19,239 nt of DNA from Frankiales bacterium (GCA_025465145.1 JAODNS010000095.1:1-19239), one strand, 5' to 3'. Numbered from the stretch's first letter, positions 1-7,298 are shown. A program made the numbers and translations. Notes: generated by a model from the letters alone, not told the origin.

Positions 1-26
1 GGGTCTGCTGCAGGTTCGGTTGACAC
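1..26 (+). repeat. IS left terminal inverted repeat (IRL)
   Basis: Reads GGGTCTGCTGCAGGT, then TC, then GGTTGACAC. It pairs with the reverse complement of 1233-1258, with two mismatches. A TTGACA hexamer (20-25) inside it could act as a -35 element for orfA, but I see no good -10 box. Confidence 0.85.
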
Positions 27-35
27 CCGTTCTGT

Positions 36-48
36 GGGGCGCAGCCCC
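36..48 (+). other. Small hairpin ahead of the IS orfA ribosome binding site
   Basis: GGGGC, loop GCA, GCCCC gives a perfect 5-bp G/C stem, followed by GGGAGG at 52-57, 8 nt before the orfA GTG. In some IS elements a structure here limits translation of transcripts entering from outside. That role is inferred here. Confidence 0.4.
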
Positions 49-65
49 GCAGGGAGGATGTCCCC

Positions 66-350
66 GTGCCGAAGAAGTTCCCCGAGGAGTTCAAGCGTGA
101 CGTTGTGCGGGTCGCCCGCCGCGGCGACCTGACACACGCGGAGGTCGCGGCCGACTTCGACATCAGCGTCGAGTCGGTGCGGCGCTGGGTCCGCCAGGCT
201 GACGTCGACGACGGCGTCGTGGACGGGCAGACCAGCAGCGAGCAGAACGAGCTCGTCCAGCTGCGCCGCAAGGCCCGCCGGCTGGAGCAGGAGAACGAGA
301 TCCTGCGCCGCGCCGCGGCCTACTTCGCACAGGCGTCGCTCCCAAAATGA
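66..350 (+). CDS. IS3-family transposase OrfA
   Basis: A 94-residue protein, the usual OrfA size. Residues 1-50 form a helix-turn-helix of the HTH_Tnp_1 type (EEFKRDVVRVARRG...HAEVAADFDISVESVRRWV) that would bind the terminal repeats. Residues about 58-88 form a heptad-patterned leucine zipper (LVQLRRKARRLEQENEILRRA), used for OrfA/OrfAB multimerisation. The GTG start is chosen because GGGAGG lies 8 nt upstream and residue 1 begins the conserved PKKFPEEFKRDVV motif. Its stop overlaps the orfB ATG (ATGA), and the slippery heptamer CCCAAAA ends at the last sense codon. OrfA alone usually acts as a regulator; the OrfAB fusion is the transposase. Confidence 0.93.
   Translation: MPKKFPEEFKRDVVRVARRGDLTHAEVAADFDISVESVRRWVRQADVDDGVVDGQTSSEQNELVQLRRKARRLEQENEILRRAAAYFAQASLPK
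341..347 (+). promoter_or_regulatory. Programmed -1 frameshift heptamer in the IS
   Basis: The orfA codons CTC CCA AAA TGA contain C CCA AAA, an exact X XXY YYZ heptamer with a stop immediately after the A-site AAA. A -1 slip here puts ribosomes into the orfB frame. The orfB ATG (347-349) overlaps the same stop, so re-initiation is a second possible route. Confidence 0.7.
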
Positions 351-1219
351 GCTACCCGCTGGTCCGTGACCTGGCCGCCGAGGGCATCCCCGTGCGGTTG
401 ACCTGCGGGGTCCTCGGCCACTCGACCCAGGCGTACTACGCCTGGCTCCGTCAGCCCGTCAGCCAGCGCGACCTCGACGACGCCTACTTCACCAACCTGC
501 TCGTCGACGCCTACGTCGACGACCCCGAGTTCGGCTACCGGCTCCTCGCCGACGAGCTCGACAAGCTCGGCCACGCGGTCGGCGAGCGACGGGTCTGGCG
601 GCTCTGCAGCCAGCAGAAGCTCTGGTCAGCGACCGTGCGCAAGGGCCGCAAGGGCAAGACGCCGGGGCCGGCAGTGCACGACGACCTGGTGCAGCGTGAC
701 TTCACCGCCGCGGAGCCGGACCGGGTCTGGGTCACCGACATCACCGAGCACCCGACGGCTGAGGGCAAGCTCTACTGCTGCCTGATCAAGGACCTGTTCA
801 GCAACAGGATCGTCGGCTACGCGCTCGACGAGCGCATGACCGCCCAGCTCGCCGTCACCGCGCTCCGGACCGCGGTCGCCCGGCGGCAGCCCAAGAACGT
901 CGTCATCGTCCACTCGGACAGGGGCAGCCAGTTCAGAGCAAGATCCTTCCGGGCGGTGCTGACGGCCGCGGGCCTCAAGGGCTCGATGGGCCGGGTCGCG
1001 TCCGCGGGCGACAACGCGGCGATGGAGTCGTTCAACTCGCTGCTGCAGAAGAACGTCCTCGACAGAAGGCGGTGGAGGACCCGCGACGAGCTCCACAACG
1101 CCGTCGTCCACTGGGTCGAGCACACCTACAACAACAGGCGCCGGCAGCGAGCACTGGGCAAGCTGACGCCGGTCGAGTACGAGCTCGCCTTCACCAGTCA
1201 GGCCGCACTCGCGGCATGA
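347..1219 (+). CDS. IS3-family transposase OrfB (DDE integrase core)
   Basis: A 290-residue DDE transposase, full length for OrfB. An HTH_21-like region lies at about 40-95 (YFTNLLVDAYVDDPEFGYRLLADEL), followed by the retroviral-integrase fold (rve) from about 124. The catalytic triad is visible: D131 in WVTDITEH, D191 in HSDRGSQF and E227 in DNAAMESF, with 35 residues between the last two (DD35E). The C-terminal YNNRRRQRALGKLTPVEYE block is typical of the family. It catalyses copy-out/paste-in transposition, normally as an OrfAB fusion made by -1 frameshifting. The ATG overlaps the orfA stop. No lesions are seen, so it is probably functional. Confidence 0.95.
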   Translation: MSYPLVRDLAAEGIPVRLTCGVLGHSTQAYYAWLRQPVSQRDLDDAYFTNLLVDAYVDDPEFGYRLLADELDKLGHAVGERRVWRLCSQQKLWSATVRKGRKGKTPGPAVHDDLVQRDFTAAEPDRVWVTDITEHPTAEGKLYCCLIKDLFSNRIVGYALDERMTAQLAVTALRTAVARRQPKNVVIVHSDRGSQFRARSFRAVLTAAGLKGSMGRVASAGDNAAMESFNSLLQKNVLDRRRWRTRDELHNAVVHWVEHTYNNRRRQRALGKLTPVEYELAFTSQAALAA

Positions 1220-1232
1220 TCCAACTCAAGCA

Positions 1233-1258
1233 GTGTCAACCAGACCTGCAGCAGACCC
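1233..1258 (-). repeat. IS right terminal inverted repeat (IRR)
   Basis: Reverse complement of IRL with two mismatches. It begins GTGTCAACC on the plus strand; that GTG is in frame with the downstream recombinase, so IS sequence supplies the first eight or nine codons of the surviving frame. Confidence 0.85.
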
Positions 1259-2420
1259 CAGCGGCCTGCTCGCAGCAGCCCGCGAGGTCGGCCCCGGCGA
1301 CACCTTCGCCCACCACGGCATCGACTACACGCGTGGTGTCGCTGAAGGCAAGCACCGCCGGTCCGACCAGCAGGTCATGCCGCTCAGCGTGCGAGACGCA
1401 GACGGCCAACTAATCCGAGTGTCGCTTGACGAAGACAAGGACTTCTGGGCTTACGTCCTCATCGAAGTCCTCTACCAAACCGGCATTCGCATCGAGGAAG
1501 CCCTCGAAATCTGCGTCCAGTCCATTGAGAACTGGCAATCCGCCACCGGCTTCGCCATGCCCGTACTGCGCATCGCGCCCAGCAAGATGGACAAGGAACG
1601 CCTGGTCCCTCTCAGTCCCGAGGCTCTCGCAGTCCTCGCGCAAGCGAGCGCCCGGCTGAAGAAGCAGCACAACGGCCAAGTCCCCCTCGTCCCAGCCGTA
1701 GACGGACACGAACGTACAGACCTCCCGGCCCTCGCCTACCTGTTCCAGCGCGCGCCGTTCGGCCAGAGCGTCCGCATTGGGTACAGCGGAGTCGCAGGCA
1801 TCTTCCGCCGCGTCGTCAAGGTCGGCAACGTTCGGGATGCCAGCGGCCACCGCGTTCACTTCACACCGCACGACTTCCGCCGCCTGTTCGTCAGCCGGAC
1901 CGTCAACAGCGGCTTGCCCATTCAAGTCGCACAGGTCATCTGTGGCCACGACAGCATCACGACCACACAGGGCTACTTCGCCATCGACGAAGACCGCGCC
2001 ATGCTCGCCTACAAGAAGTACCTCCAGGCACAACGCCAAGAACGGCCAGCCGAGGAGTACGCGCCGCCGAGTGAAGCCGACGTCGCAGCAGGTCAGAACT
2101 TCATCGCGCGCCGCCAAGTCCGGCTTGGACGCTGCGACCGTGGCCACGGCCAGGACTGCGAACGCGGACATCAGTGCGTCGCCTGCCCGGCCCTTCGACT
2201 CAACGACGACGCGGAACCGCTCCTAGCAGCGGAAGCCGCAGCCAGTCAGGCCCGCCTCCTGGACGCAGAAAAGGACGGGTTCCTTTGTGAAGCCGAAGGG
2301 CTGCGCGAACGGCTCCAAGCCATCCAGGACACTCGCGAAAGCCTCGCTGTGCGGGAGGAGATCCGGAGCGCCGGACCCGGCGAGGACCCCAACACCTTCA
2401 CCTCCGTCACCACCACCTGA
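1233..2420 (+). CDS. Tyrosine recombinase, N-terminally truncated by the IS
   Basis: This 395-codon frame starts at a GTG inside the IS end, so about residues 1-9 are IS-derived and the native N-terminal DNA-binding part is missing. The catalytic residues of the phage-integrase family remain: R86 (TGIRIEE), a lysine near 118-121 (SKMDKERL), H213-x-x-R216 (HDFRR), H239 (GHDS) and Y248 (GYF). A C-terminal cysteine cluster (C301, C309, C315, C318, ending CVACPALR) and a charged coiled-coil tail match large actinobacterial recombinases of the Tn554 TnpB or recombinase-trio type; this is recalled family knowledge. Codons ending in A or T are commoner than in neighbouring genes, a sign of transfer. 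It is probably inactive without its N-terminus, but the catalytic domain shows no lesion. Confidence 0.8.
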   Translation: MSTRPAADPSGLLAAAREVGPGDTFAHHGIDYTRGVAEGKHRRSDQQVMPLSVRDADGQLIRVSLDEDKDFWAYVLIEVLYQTGIRIEEALEICVQSIENWQSATGFAMPVLRIAPSKMDKERLVPLSPEALAVLAQASARLKKQHNGQVPLVPAVDGHERTDLPALAYLFQRAPFGQSVRIGYSGVAGIFRRVVKVGNVRDASGHRVHFTPHDFRRLFVSRTVNSGLPIQVAQVICGHDSITTTQGYFAIDEDRAMLAYKKYLQAQRQERPAEEYAPPSEADVAAGQNFIARRQVRLGRCDRGHGQDCERGHQCVACPALRLNDDAEPLLAAEAAASQARLLDAEKDGFLCEAEGLRERLQAIQDTRESLAVREEIRSAGPGEDPNTFTSVTTT

Positions 2421-2431
2421 TCCTGGTGGTG
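2411..2431 (+). terminator. Hairpin over the recombinase stop codon
   Basis: CACCACC, loop TGATCCT, GGTGGTG is a perfect 7-bp inverted repeat spanning the TGA at 2418-2420. No T tract follows, so it may be a weak terminator or part of the recombination end of the element. Confidence 0.35.
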
Positions 2432-2443
2432 CGGGGGGTGGGT

Positions 2444-2656
2444 CTAGATAACCTTGCTGAACCGCACGTCGCGGTAGGGACGGAACAGCTTGCCGCTGCC
2501 GAACTCGGGCTCGAGCCGGGCGAGCAGCGCCTCCATCGGCGCCTTCACGCAGCTGTCGTAGACCGCCTTGTGGTCGGTCCAGTACGCCTTGGTGTTGTCG
2601 GCGCGCAGCCCCTCGTAGAAGACGAGCGCCTGCTCCGGGAAGCCCTCGAACATCAT
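2444..2656 (-). pseudogene. DUF2461-family gene remnant (N-terminal 68 codons)
   Basis: The surviving 70 residues (MMFEGFPEQALVFYEGLRAD...) match the N-terminus of the DUF2461/TIGR02453 family, proteins of roughly 200-plus residues with no established function. Similarity runs to KLFRPYRDVRFSK (K68, codon ending at 2453), where the family normally continues DKTPY. Here the frame ends at once in V-I-stop. The break coincides with the end of the recombinase-bearing element, so that element evidently inserted inside this gene and the rest should lie left of the window or be lost. The ATG at 2656 overlaps the TGA of the upstream GNAT gene (ATGA), so the two were an operon. Confidence 0.75.
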
Positions 2657-3159
2657 GCGGACAGGTCCGTGTGCAGGCGCACCTGGCGCTCGACGCGCGG
2701 TCCGGTGTCGAGCCCGCGGGCGGAGCCGTCGAGCTCCCAGCCGGCGCTGGTGAGGAACGCACGGGTGGCGGCGTCCCGCTCCCACGCCCAGTGCCGGGCG
2801 GTGCTCGCCCCGTCCTCGCGCCAGTGGTCGACTGTGGCGGCGACCAGCCGGGAGCCGTGGCCGCGCCGGCCCCAGCGCGGCTCGACGAGCAGCGCGCTCA
2901 GCTCGACGGCGTCGTCGGCGGGCTCGCTCGCTGCGAAGCCCACCAGCTCGGCGCCGTCCATCGCGACCAGCACGCGGTGCTGTGCGCTGGGCGGCAGCTC
3001 GACCGCGCGCAGCCACAGCGCCGCCGCCTGCTCCGCCGGCACGTCCAGCGCCTCGGCCGGCAGGAACGACGCGTACGCCGTCTTCCACGTCGACAGCTGC
3101 ACGCGCGCGATGCGCTCCGCGTCCTGCGGGCGCGCCGGCCGCACGCTGACGTCTGCCAC
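2653..3159 (-). CDS. GNAT-family N-acetyltransferase
   Basis: A 168-residue single-domain acetyltransferase using acetyl-CoA; the substrate cannot be inferred. The N-terminus VSVRPARPQDAERIARVQLSTWKTAY is the usual GNAT strand 1/helix 1. The acetyl-CoA pyrophosphate-binding motif A is visible as LLVEPRWGRRGHGSRLV (about residues 90-106, RxxGxG). The C-terminus AWERDAATRAFLTSAGWELDG corresponds to motif B. The GTG at 3159 is preferred because the conserved N-terminus starts immediately. It is transcribed divergently from the padR operon, and its stop overlaps the start of the truncated DUF2461 gene. Confidence 0.88.
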   Translation of the reverse strand: MADVSVRPARPQDAERIARVQLSTWKTAYASFLPAEALDVPAEQAAALWLRAVELPPSAQHRVLVAMDGAELVGFAASEPADDAVELSALLVEPRWGRRGHGSRLVAATVDHWREDGASTARHWAWERDAATRAFLTSAGWELDGSARGLDTGPRVERQVRLHTDLSA

Positions 3160-3195
3160 CTGCTCAGGCTAGGCGGAGGTGCTTGCGGCGCTGCG

Positions 3196-3223
3196 GGATA
3201 CGCGGTATGCATACGCCGTATCC
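3196..3223. promoter_or_regulatory. 28-bp near-palindrome, probable PadR operator
   Basis: The sequence GGATACG-CG-GTATGCATAC-GC-CGTATCC reads the same on both strands except for one dinucleotide in each half. The central GTATGCATAC is a perfect palindrome. It ends 12 bp before the padR ATG, just upstream of the AAAGGGGG ribosome binding site (3224-3231), and lies in the only gap between padR and the divergent GNAT gene. PadR dimers commonly bind dyads in their own promoters, so autoregulation is inferred. Confidence 0.65.
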
Positions 3224-3235
3224 AAAGGGGGTCAC

Positions 3236-3796
3236 ATGTCCATCCGACAGGGACTGCTGGCGCTGCTCGCGCAGGAGCCGATGTACGGCTACCAGCTGCG
3301 GGCCGAGTTCGAGCAGCGGACGGGAGCGACCTGGCCGCTGAACGTCGGGCAGGTCTACACGACGCTCGGCCGGCTCGAGCGGGACGGGTTCGTCCAGGCC
3401 GCGGGCGACGACGGCGAGGGCCACGTCGTCTACGGCATCACCGACGCGGGGCGCGTCGAGGTGCGCGGGTGGTTCGACACCCCGGTCAGTCGTGAGGCGC
3501 CGCCGCGGGACGAGCTGGCCATCAAGCTCGCCATGGCGGTGACGGTGCCCGACGTCGACGTGCGCGCCGTCGTGCAGCGGCAGCGCACGGCGACGGTGCG
3601 GGCGCTGCAGGACTACACCCGGCTCAAGCAGACCGGCAGCGACGGCGAGCTCGCCTGGCTGCTCGTCCTGGAGTCGCTCATCTTCGCGGCGGAGGCGGAG
3701 GTGCGCTGGCTCGACCACTGCGAGGCGCGGCTGGCCCGCGCGTCAGCCGGACCCGCTGCGAGACCCACTCCGACCCGGAAGGCGGTCCGTCGATGA
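3236..3796 (+). CDS. PadR-family transcriptional regulator
   Basis: A 186-residue PadR protein. The N-terminal winged helix shows the family signature: GLLALLAQEPMYGYQLRAEFEQRTGATW, then VGQVYTTLGRLERDGFV at about 36-52 (recognition helix) and the wing with VVYGITDAGRVEVRGWF. A C-terminal helical dimerisation region (about 95-165, REAPPRDELAIKLAMAV...ALQDYTRLKQ) places it in the subfamily with a PadR C-terminal domain. The ATG at 3236 is chosen over an upstream in-frame ATG at 3179 because it follows AAAGGGGG and begins at the conserved MSIRQGLLALL. It overlaps the ABC ATPase gene by ATGA. It probably represses this operon until a transported compound or envelope stress relieves it. Confidence 0.92.
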   Translation: MSIRQGLLALLAQEPMYGYQLRAEFEQRTGATWPLNVGQVYTTLGRLERDGFVQAAGDDGEGHVVYGITDAGRVEVRGWFDTPVSREAPPRDELAIKLAMAVTVPDVDVRAVVQRQRTATVRALQDYTRLKQTGSDGELAWLLVLESLIFAAEAEVRWLDHCEARLARASAGPAARPTPTRKAVRR

Positions 3797-4515
3797 CGGC
3801 GGTGCTGGAGATCGAGAACCTCAGCCGGGTGCACAGCGCCGGTGCGACGGCCGTGCACGCGCTGCGGGACGTCTCGCTGACGGTGGCCGCCGGCGAGCTG
3901 GTGGCCGTGATGGGGCCGTCGGCTTCGGGCAAGTCGACGCTGCTCACGTGTGCCGGCGGTCTCGACATGCCGACGTCGGGGACGGTCCGGGTCGAGGGGA
4001 CGTGCCTCGGCGACCTCAGCCGCAAGGGCCTCGCGGCGCTGCGACGCCGAGCCGTCGGGTACGTGTTCCAGGACTTCAACCTCATCCCGGCGCTGACGGC
4101 AGCGGAGAACGTCGCACTGCCGCGCGAGCTGGACGGCGACAGCGCCCGGGCAGCGCGGGTGCTGGCGCTCGCGGCGCTGGAGGAGGTCGGCATCCCGGAG
4201 CTGGCGGACCGATTCCCGGACGACATGTCGGGTGGTCAGCAGCAGCGCGTCGCCATCGCCCGGGCGCTGATCGGTGACCGCCGCCTGGTGCTGTCCGACG
4301 AGCCGACCGGTGCGCTCGACAGCGAGACCGGGGAGCAGGTGCTGCGCCTGCTCCGCCAGCGCTGCGACGCCGGCGCCGCGGGAGTCCTGGTCACGCACGA
4401 GGCCCGGCACGCTGCTTGGGCCGACCGCGTCGTGTTCCTGCGGGACGGCCGGATGATCGACGAGACGGGTCCCAGCGGCAGCATCGAGACGCTGCTCGGC
4501 GAGCCGGTCCGATGA
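3793..4515 (+). CDS. ABC transporter ATP-binding protein (MacB/LolD type)
   Basis: A 240-residue ATPase with a full set of motifs: Walker A GPSASGKST (41-49), Q-loop Q93 in VFQDFNLIP, signature MSGGQ (145-149; M replaces the usual L), Walker B LVLSDE (165-170), the D-loop region PTGALD and the H-loop H202 in VTHEARHA. The FNLIPALTAAENVALP stretch is typical of the MacB/LolD/FtsE branch that works with FtsX-type permeases. It overlaps padR and the permease gene by ATGA at each side, so the three should be translated together. It would energise the permease at the cytoplasmic face of the membrane. Confidence 0.95.
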   Translation: MTAVLEIENLSRVHSAGATAVHALRDVSLTVAAGELVAVMGPSASGKSTLLTCAGGLDMPTSGTVRVEGTCLGDLSRKGLAALRRRAVGYVFQDFNLIPALTAAENVALPRELDGDSARAARVLALAALEEVGIPELADRFPDDMSGGQQQRVAIARALIGDRRLVLSDEPTGALDSETGEQVLRLLRQRCDAGAAGVLVTHEARHAAWADRVVFLRDGRMIDETGPSGSIETLLGEPVR

Positions 4516-7298
4516 GCTGGCGGCCGCTGCTGCGCATCGCGCGTCGGGACGGGCTCCGGGCGCGCGGGCGCAGCCTGCTCGTCGTCCTGATGGTGATGCT
4601 GCCCGTCGCCGGCGTCGCGTTCATCGACGTGATGCTGCGGACCGCCGCCATCGACGGGACCGAGCGGCTGGCCGTCGAGCTCGGGCCGGCTGCCGATGCC
4701 AAGGTCGTTCCGCAGAGCGACGGCGCGCCGGTGGTGCAGGAGCCGACGGCCACCTTCGCGAGCGGCGCCCAGAGCGGCGCCCCGCCGGCTCCCACACCGC
4801 GTACCGACCCGACCACCCTGTTCCCCGCCGGCAGCCGCTGGATCACCGACGACCGCGAGCAGGTCACGGCGAAGACGACGGACGGGCTGACGTCCGCGAC
4901 GTTCCGCGAGCTCGACTACCGCGATCCGCTCGCAGCTGGCACCGTCCGGCAGACGACCGGTCGCGCCCCGCGCAGCACGTCGGAGGTGGTCACCAGCCGG
5001 CGCCTGCTCGCCACCCTCGGCTTGCAGGTCGGCGACGACGTGACCCTGACCAGGCCGGCTCGGACCCTGCGCATCGTCGGCACGTACCGCTCGCTCGGCG
5101 ACGTCGGCAGCAGCACCTTCATAGGCCTGCCGGGAACCGCTGTCGCGGCGGTGCGCGAACTGCAGCACGGCGAGCACATCCCGCAGCTGACGTACCTCGT
5201 GGACACCCCGGCGCCGGTGACCTGGCAGCAGGTGCTCGGGTACAACGCCCGCGGACTCGCCGTCTACTCGCGGTTCGTCGTCGAGAACCCGCCGCCGCGG
5301 TCACAGGTGCCCTACTACGCGGACCAGCCGGACAGCGGCCGCAGCGGGTTCGACTTCCAGACCGTCGGCGCGATCGCTCTGGTGGTCGGGCTGGCCGTGC
5401 TGGAGGTGGCGCTGCTGGCCGGAGCCGCCTTCGCGGTCGGTGCGAGACGGCAGCGGCGGGCCCTCGGCCTGCTCGCCGCGACGGGAGGCACCGGCCGGCA
5501 CGTCCGCGGGGTCGTCCTCGCGCAGGGCCTCGTGCTCGGCACCGCCGGCGGCATCGCCGGGGTGCTCGCCGGGCTCGGCAGCGGGTACGCCGCCATCCCG
5601 CTCGTCAACCGGTTCACCACCCGCGGACTGCTCGGTGCGGACGTGCGTCCGCTGGAGCTGTCCGGGCTCGTGCTCATCGGTGTCTTCACCGGCCTGGTCG
5701 CCGCCGTCGTGCCGGCCCGCGCCGCTGCGCGCCAGGACGTCGTCGCGGCGCTGCGCGGCCGGACCGGGATCACCCAGACGCGCAAGCGCCTGCCCATCCT
5801 CGGCCTCGGCGTGACGGCGGTCGGCGTCGCGATGGCCGTCGCCGGCGGAGCCCTGGCCCTGCGGCTCAACAGCGCGGACGCCGGTGGCCAGGGCCGGTTG
5901 CTGACCCTGGCCGTCATCGGGATCCTCGGCGGCGCGGTCCTCACCCAGCTCGGGCTCATCGTCGCGACACCCGCTCTCGTCGGCGCCGTCGGCCGGCTCG
6001 GCCGCGTCCTGCCGCTGGCGCCTCGCCTCGCGGTGCGGGATGCCGCGCGGCACCGGACCCGCACGGCTCCTGCGGTCGCGGCCGTGCTCACCGCGGTGGC
6101 CGGCTCGATCGCGCTCAGCCTGTTCGTCAGCGCGTTGTCGGACCACGACCGCCGCAACTACCTGCCGCAGCTCGGGTATGGCCAGTTCGCCCTCAACGCG
6201 CAGTCGCCGCCGGTCGTGAGCGGCCTGCCGCAGAACGACGTGCAGGCACACCTCGCCGCCATCTCCCGGATCGCGCCGCCGGACTCGACGATCCCCGTGC
6301 GCACGCTCGCACCGCGCTGCCTGGCGACCGCCAAGACCTGCCGCTACGTCGCGCCGGGCGCACCGCGCGCCCAGCTGTGCCCGCCGACCGCCGTCCAGCT
6401 CTACGAGGGGGTGCAGCCCACGAACGAGCAGTTCGCGGCGTCGCAGGACGACCCCCGGTGCTCGGATGCCGAGAGCGGGTACAACTCGCGATTCGGCGGC
6501 CCGGTCGTCGGCAGCTACGACGACTTCGTCCGGCTCACGGGGATCCGCTCGGAGGACGCGCGCCGCGCTCTCACCCGCGGCGGGATGGTGGTGTTCTCGC
6601 GACTGCAGGTCCGCGACGGCGTAGGGGTCCTCGACGTCACCGACAGCCCGACGTCCGGCGACGTGCTGACGCCGCCGCCGGTGGCACGGCCGGTCCCCGT
6701 ACCCGCCGCCTACGTCGATGCCCGCGGCAAGCGCTTCCTGTCCGCCTTCGTCGCTCCTGAGGTGGCGCAGCGCGTGGGAGTGCAGCCCGTCCTGGACGCG
6801 CTGCTGCTGCAGTACCGCACCCCGCTGAGCGACAACACGGAGGAGCGCGTACGCGCAGAGCTGGCGAAGCTCGGGACCGGCGACACGTACTTCCAGGTCG
6901 AGCGCGGCTACCGCGACCGCTATGGCATCGGGCTGCTTGCCCTGCTCCTCGGCAGCGCCGTCATCACCCTCGGTGCGGCCGGCATAGCGACCGGGCTGGC
7001 GCAGGCCGATGCACGGGCCGACCACGCCACCCTCGCTGCCGTCGGCTCGCCGCCGCGGGTCCGTCGCTCGCTCGCGGCCTGGCAGGCGGCGACGGTGGCC
7101 GGGCTGGGCGCGGTCCTGGGCATCGCGAGCGGCTTCGTGCCGATGACCGCGTACCTGTACGCAGACCCCGAGATGAACCTCGTCGTGCCGTGGCGCAACG
7201 TCACGACCATCGGGCTGGTGGTGCCGGCGTTCGCGGCGGCGGGTGGGTGGCTGCTCACGCGGTCGCGGCTGCCGCTCGAGCGCCGGATGGAGGCATGA
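4512..7298 (+). CDS. ABC transporter permease with two FtsX domains
   Basis: A 928-residue membrane protein, starting at the ATG that overlaps the ATPase stop (ATGA). An N-terminal membrane segment (about 21-40) is followed by an extracytoplasmic MacB-like region (about 45-280). A first FtsX unit with three segments (about 283-309, 335-358, 381-403) ends in VVPARAAARQDVVAALRGR. Three more segments lie at about 428-450, 463-490 and 517-540. A second extracytoplasmic domain (about 545-800) contains cysteines C603, C610, C623 and C650, which could form disulfides. The last FtsX unit spans about 805-915. This makes about ten membrane segments, typical of actinobacterial mechanotransmission-type permeases. 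The exported substrate or sensing role is unknown. Confidence 0.92.
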   Translation: MSWRPLLRIARRDGLRARGRSLLVVLMVMLPVAGVAFIDVMLRTAAIDGTERLAVELGPAADAKVVPQSDGAPVVQEPTATFASGAQSGAPPAPTPRTDPTTLFPAGSRWITDDREQVTAKTTDGLTSATFRELDYRDPLAAGTVRQTTGRAPRSTSEVVTSRRLLATLGLQVGDDVTLTRPARTLRIVGTYRSLGDVGSSTFIGLPGTAVAAVRELQHGEHIPQLTYLVDTPAPVTWQQVLGYNARGLAVYSRFVVENPPPRSQVPYYADQPDSGRSGFDFQTVGAIALVVGLAVLEVALLAGAAFAVGARRQRRALGLLAATGGTGRHVRGVVLAQGLVLGTAGGIAGVLAGLGSGYAAIPLVNRFTTRGLLGADVRPLELSGLVLIGVFTGLVAAVVPARAAARQDVVAALRGRTGITQTRKRLPILGLGVTAVGVAMAVAGGALALRLNSADAGGQGRLLTLAVIGILGGAVLTQLGLIVATPALVGAVGRLGRVLPLAPRLAVRDAARHRTRTAPAVAAVLTAVAGSIALSLFVSALSDHDRRNYLPQLGYGQFALNAQSPPVVSGLPQNDVQAHLAAISRIAPPDSTIPVRTLAPRCLATAKTCRYVAPGAPRAQLCPPTAVQLYEGVQPTNEQFAASQDDPRCSDAESGYNSRFGGPVVGSYDDFVRLTGIRSEDARRALTRGGMVVFSRLQVRDGVGVLDVTDSPTSGDVLTPPPVARPVPVPAAYVDARGKRFLSAFVAPEVAQRVGVQPVLDALLLQYRTPLSDNTEERVRAELAKLGTGDTYFQVERGYRDRYGIGLLALLLGSAVITLGAAGIATGLAQADARADHATLAAVGSPPRVRRSLAAWQAATVAGLGAVLGIASGFVPMTAYLYADPEMNLVVPWRNVTTIGLVVPAFAAAGGWLLTRSRLPLERRMEA

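Larger units (their letters stand above)
1..1258 (+). mobile_element. IS3-family insertion sequence
   Basis: Two overlapping transposase frames of the IS3 OrfA/OrfB type lie between terminal inverted repeats (1-26 and 1233-1258). The repeats agree at 24 of 26 positions: both outer arms read GGGTCTGCTGCAGGT and both inner arms read GGTTGACAC, with two differing bases between them. A further G may pair at 1259, but its partner lies left of the window, so the exact tip and any target duplication cannot be seen. The repeats do not begin with the TG common in IS3 elements. The right end lies directly against recombinase coding sequence, so the IS inserted into a pre-existing mobile element. Both frames are open with catalytic residues present, so the copy may be active. 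Confidence 0.9.

Noticed and set aside
1410..2171. 253-codon minus-strand open frame across the recombinase
   Set aside because: The plus strand shows all the tyrosine-recombinase catalytic residues; the minus frame has no family features.
5301..7025. 574-codon open frame on the minus strand, opposite the permease
   Set aside because: The plus-strand permease has clear FtsX homology, membrane segments and G/C-rich third positions. The minus frame is Arg/Gly/Ala/Asp-rich without motifs, a typical antisense shadow in high-GC DNA.
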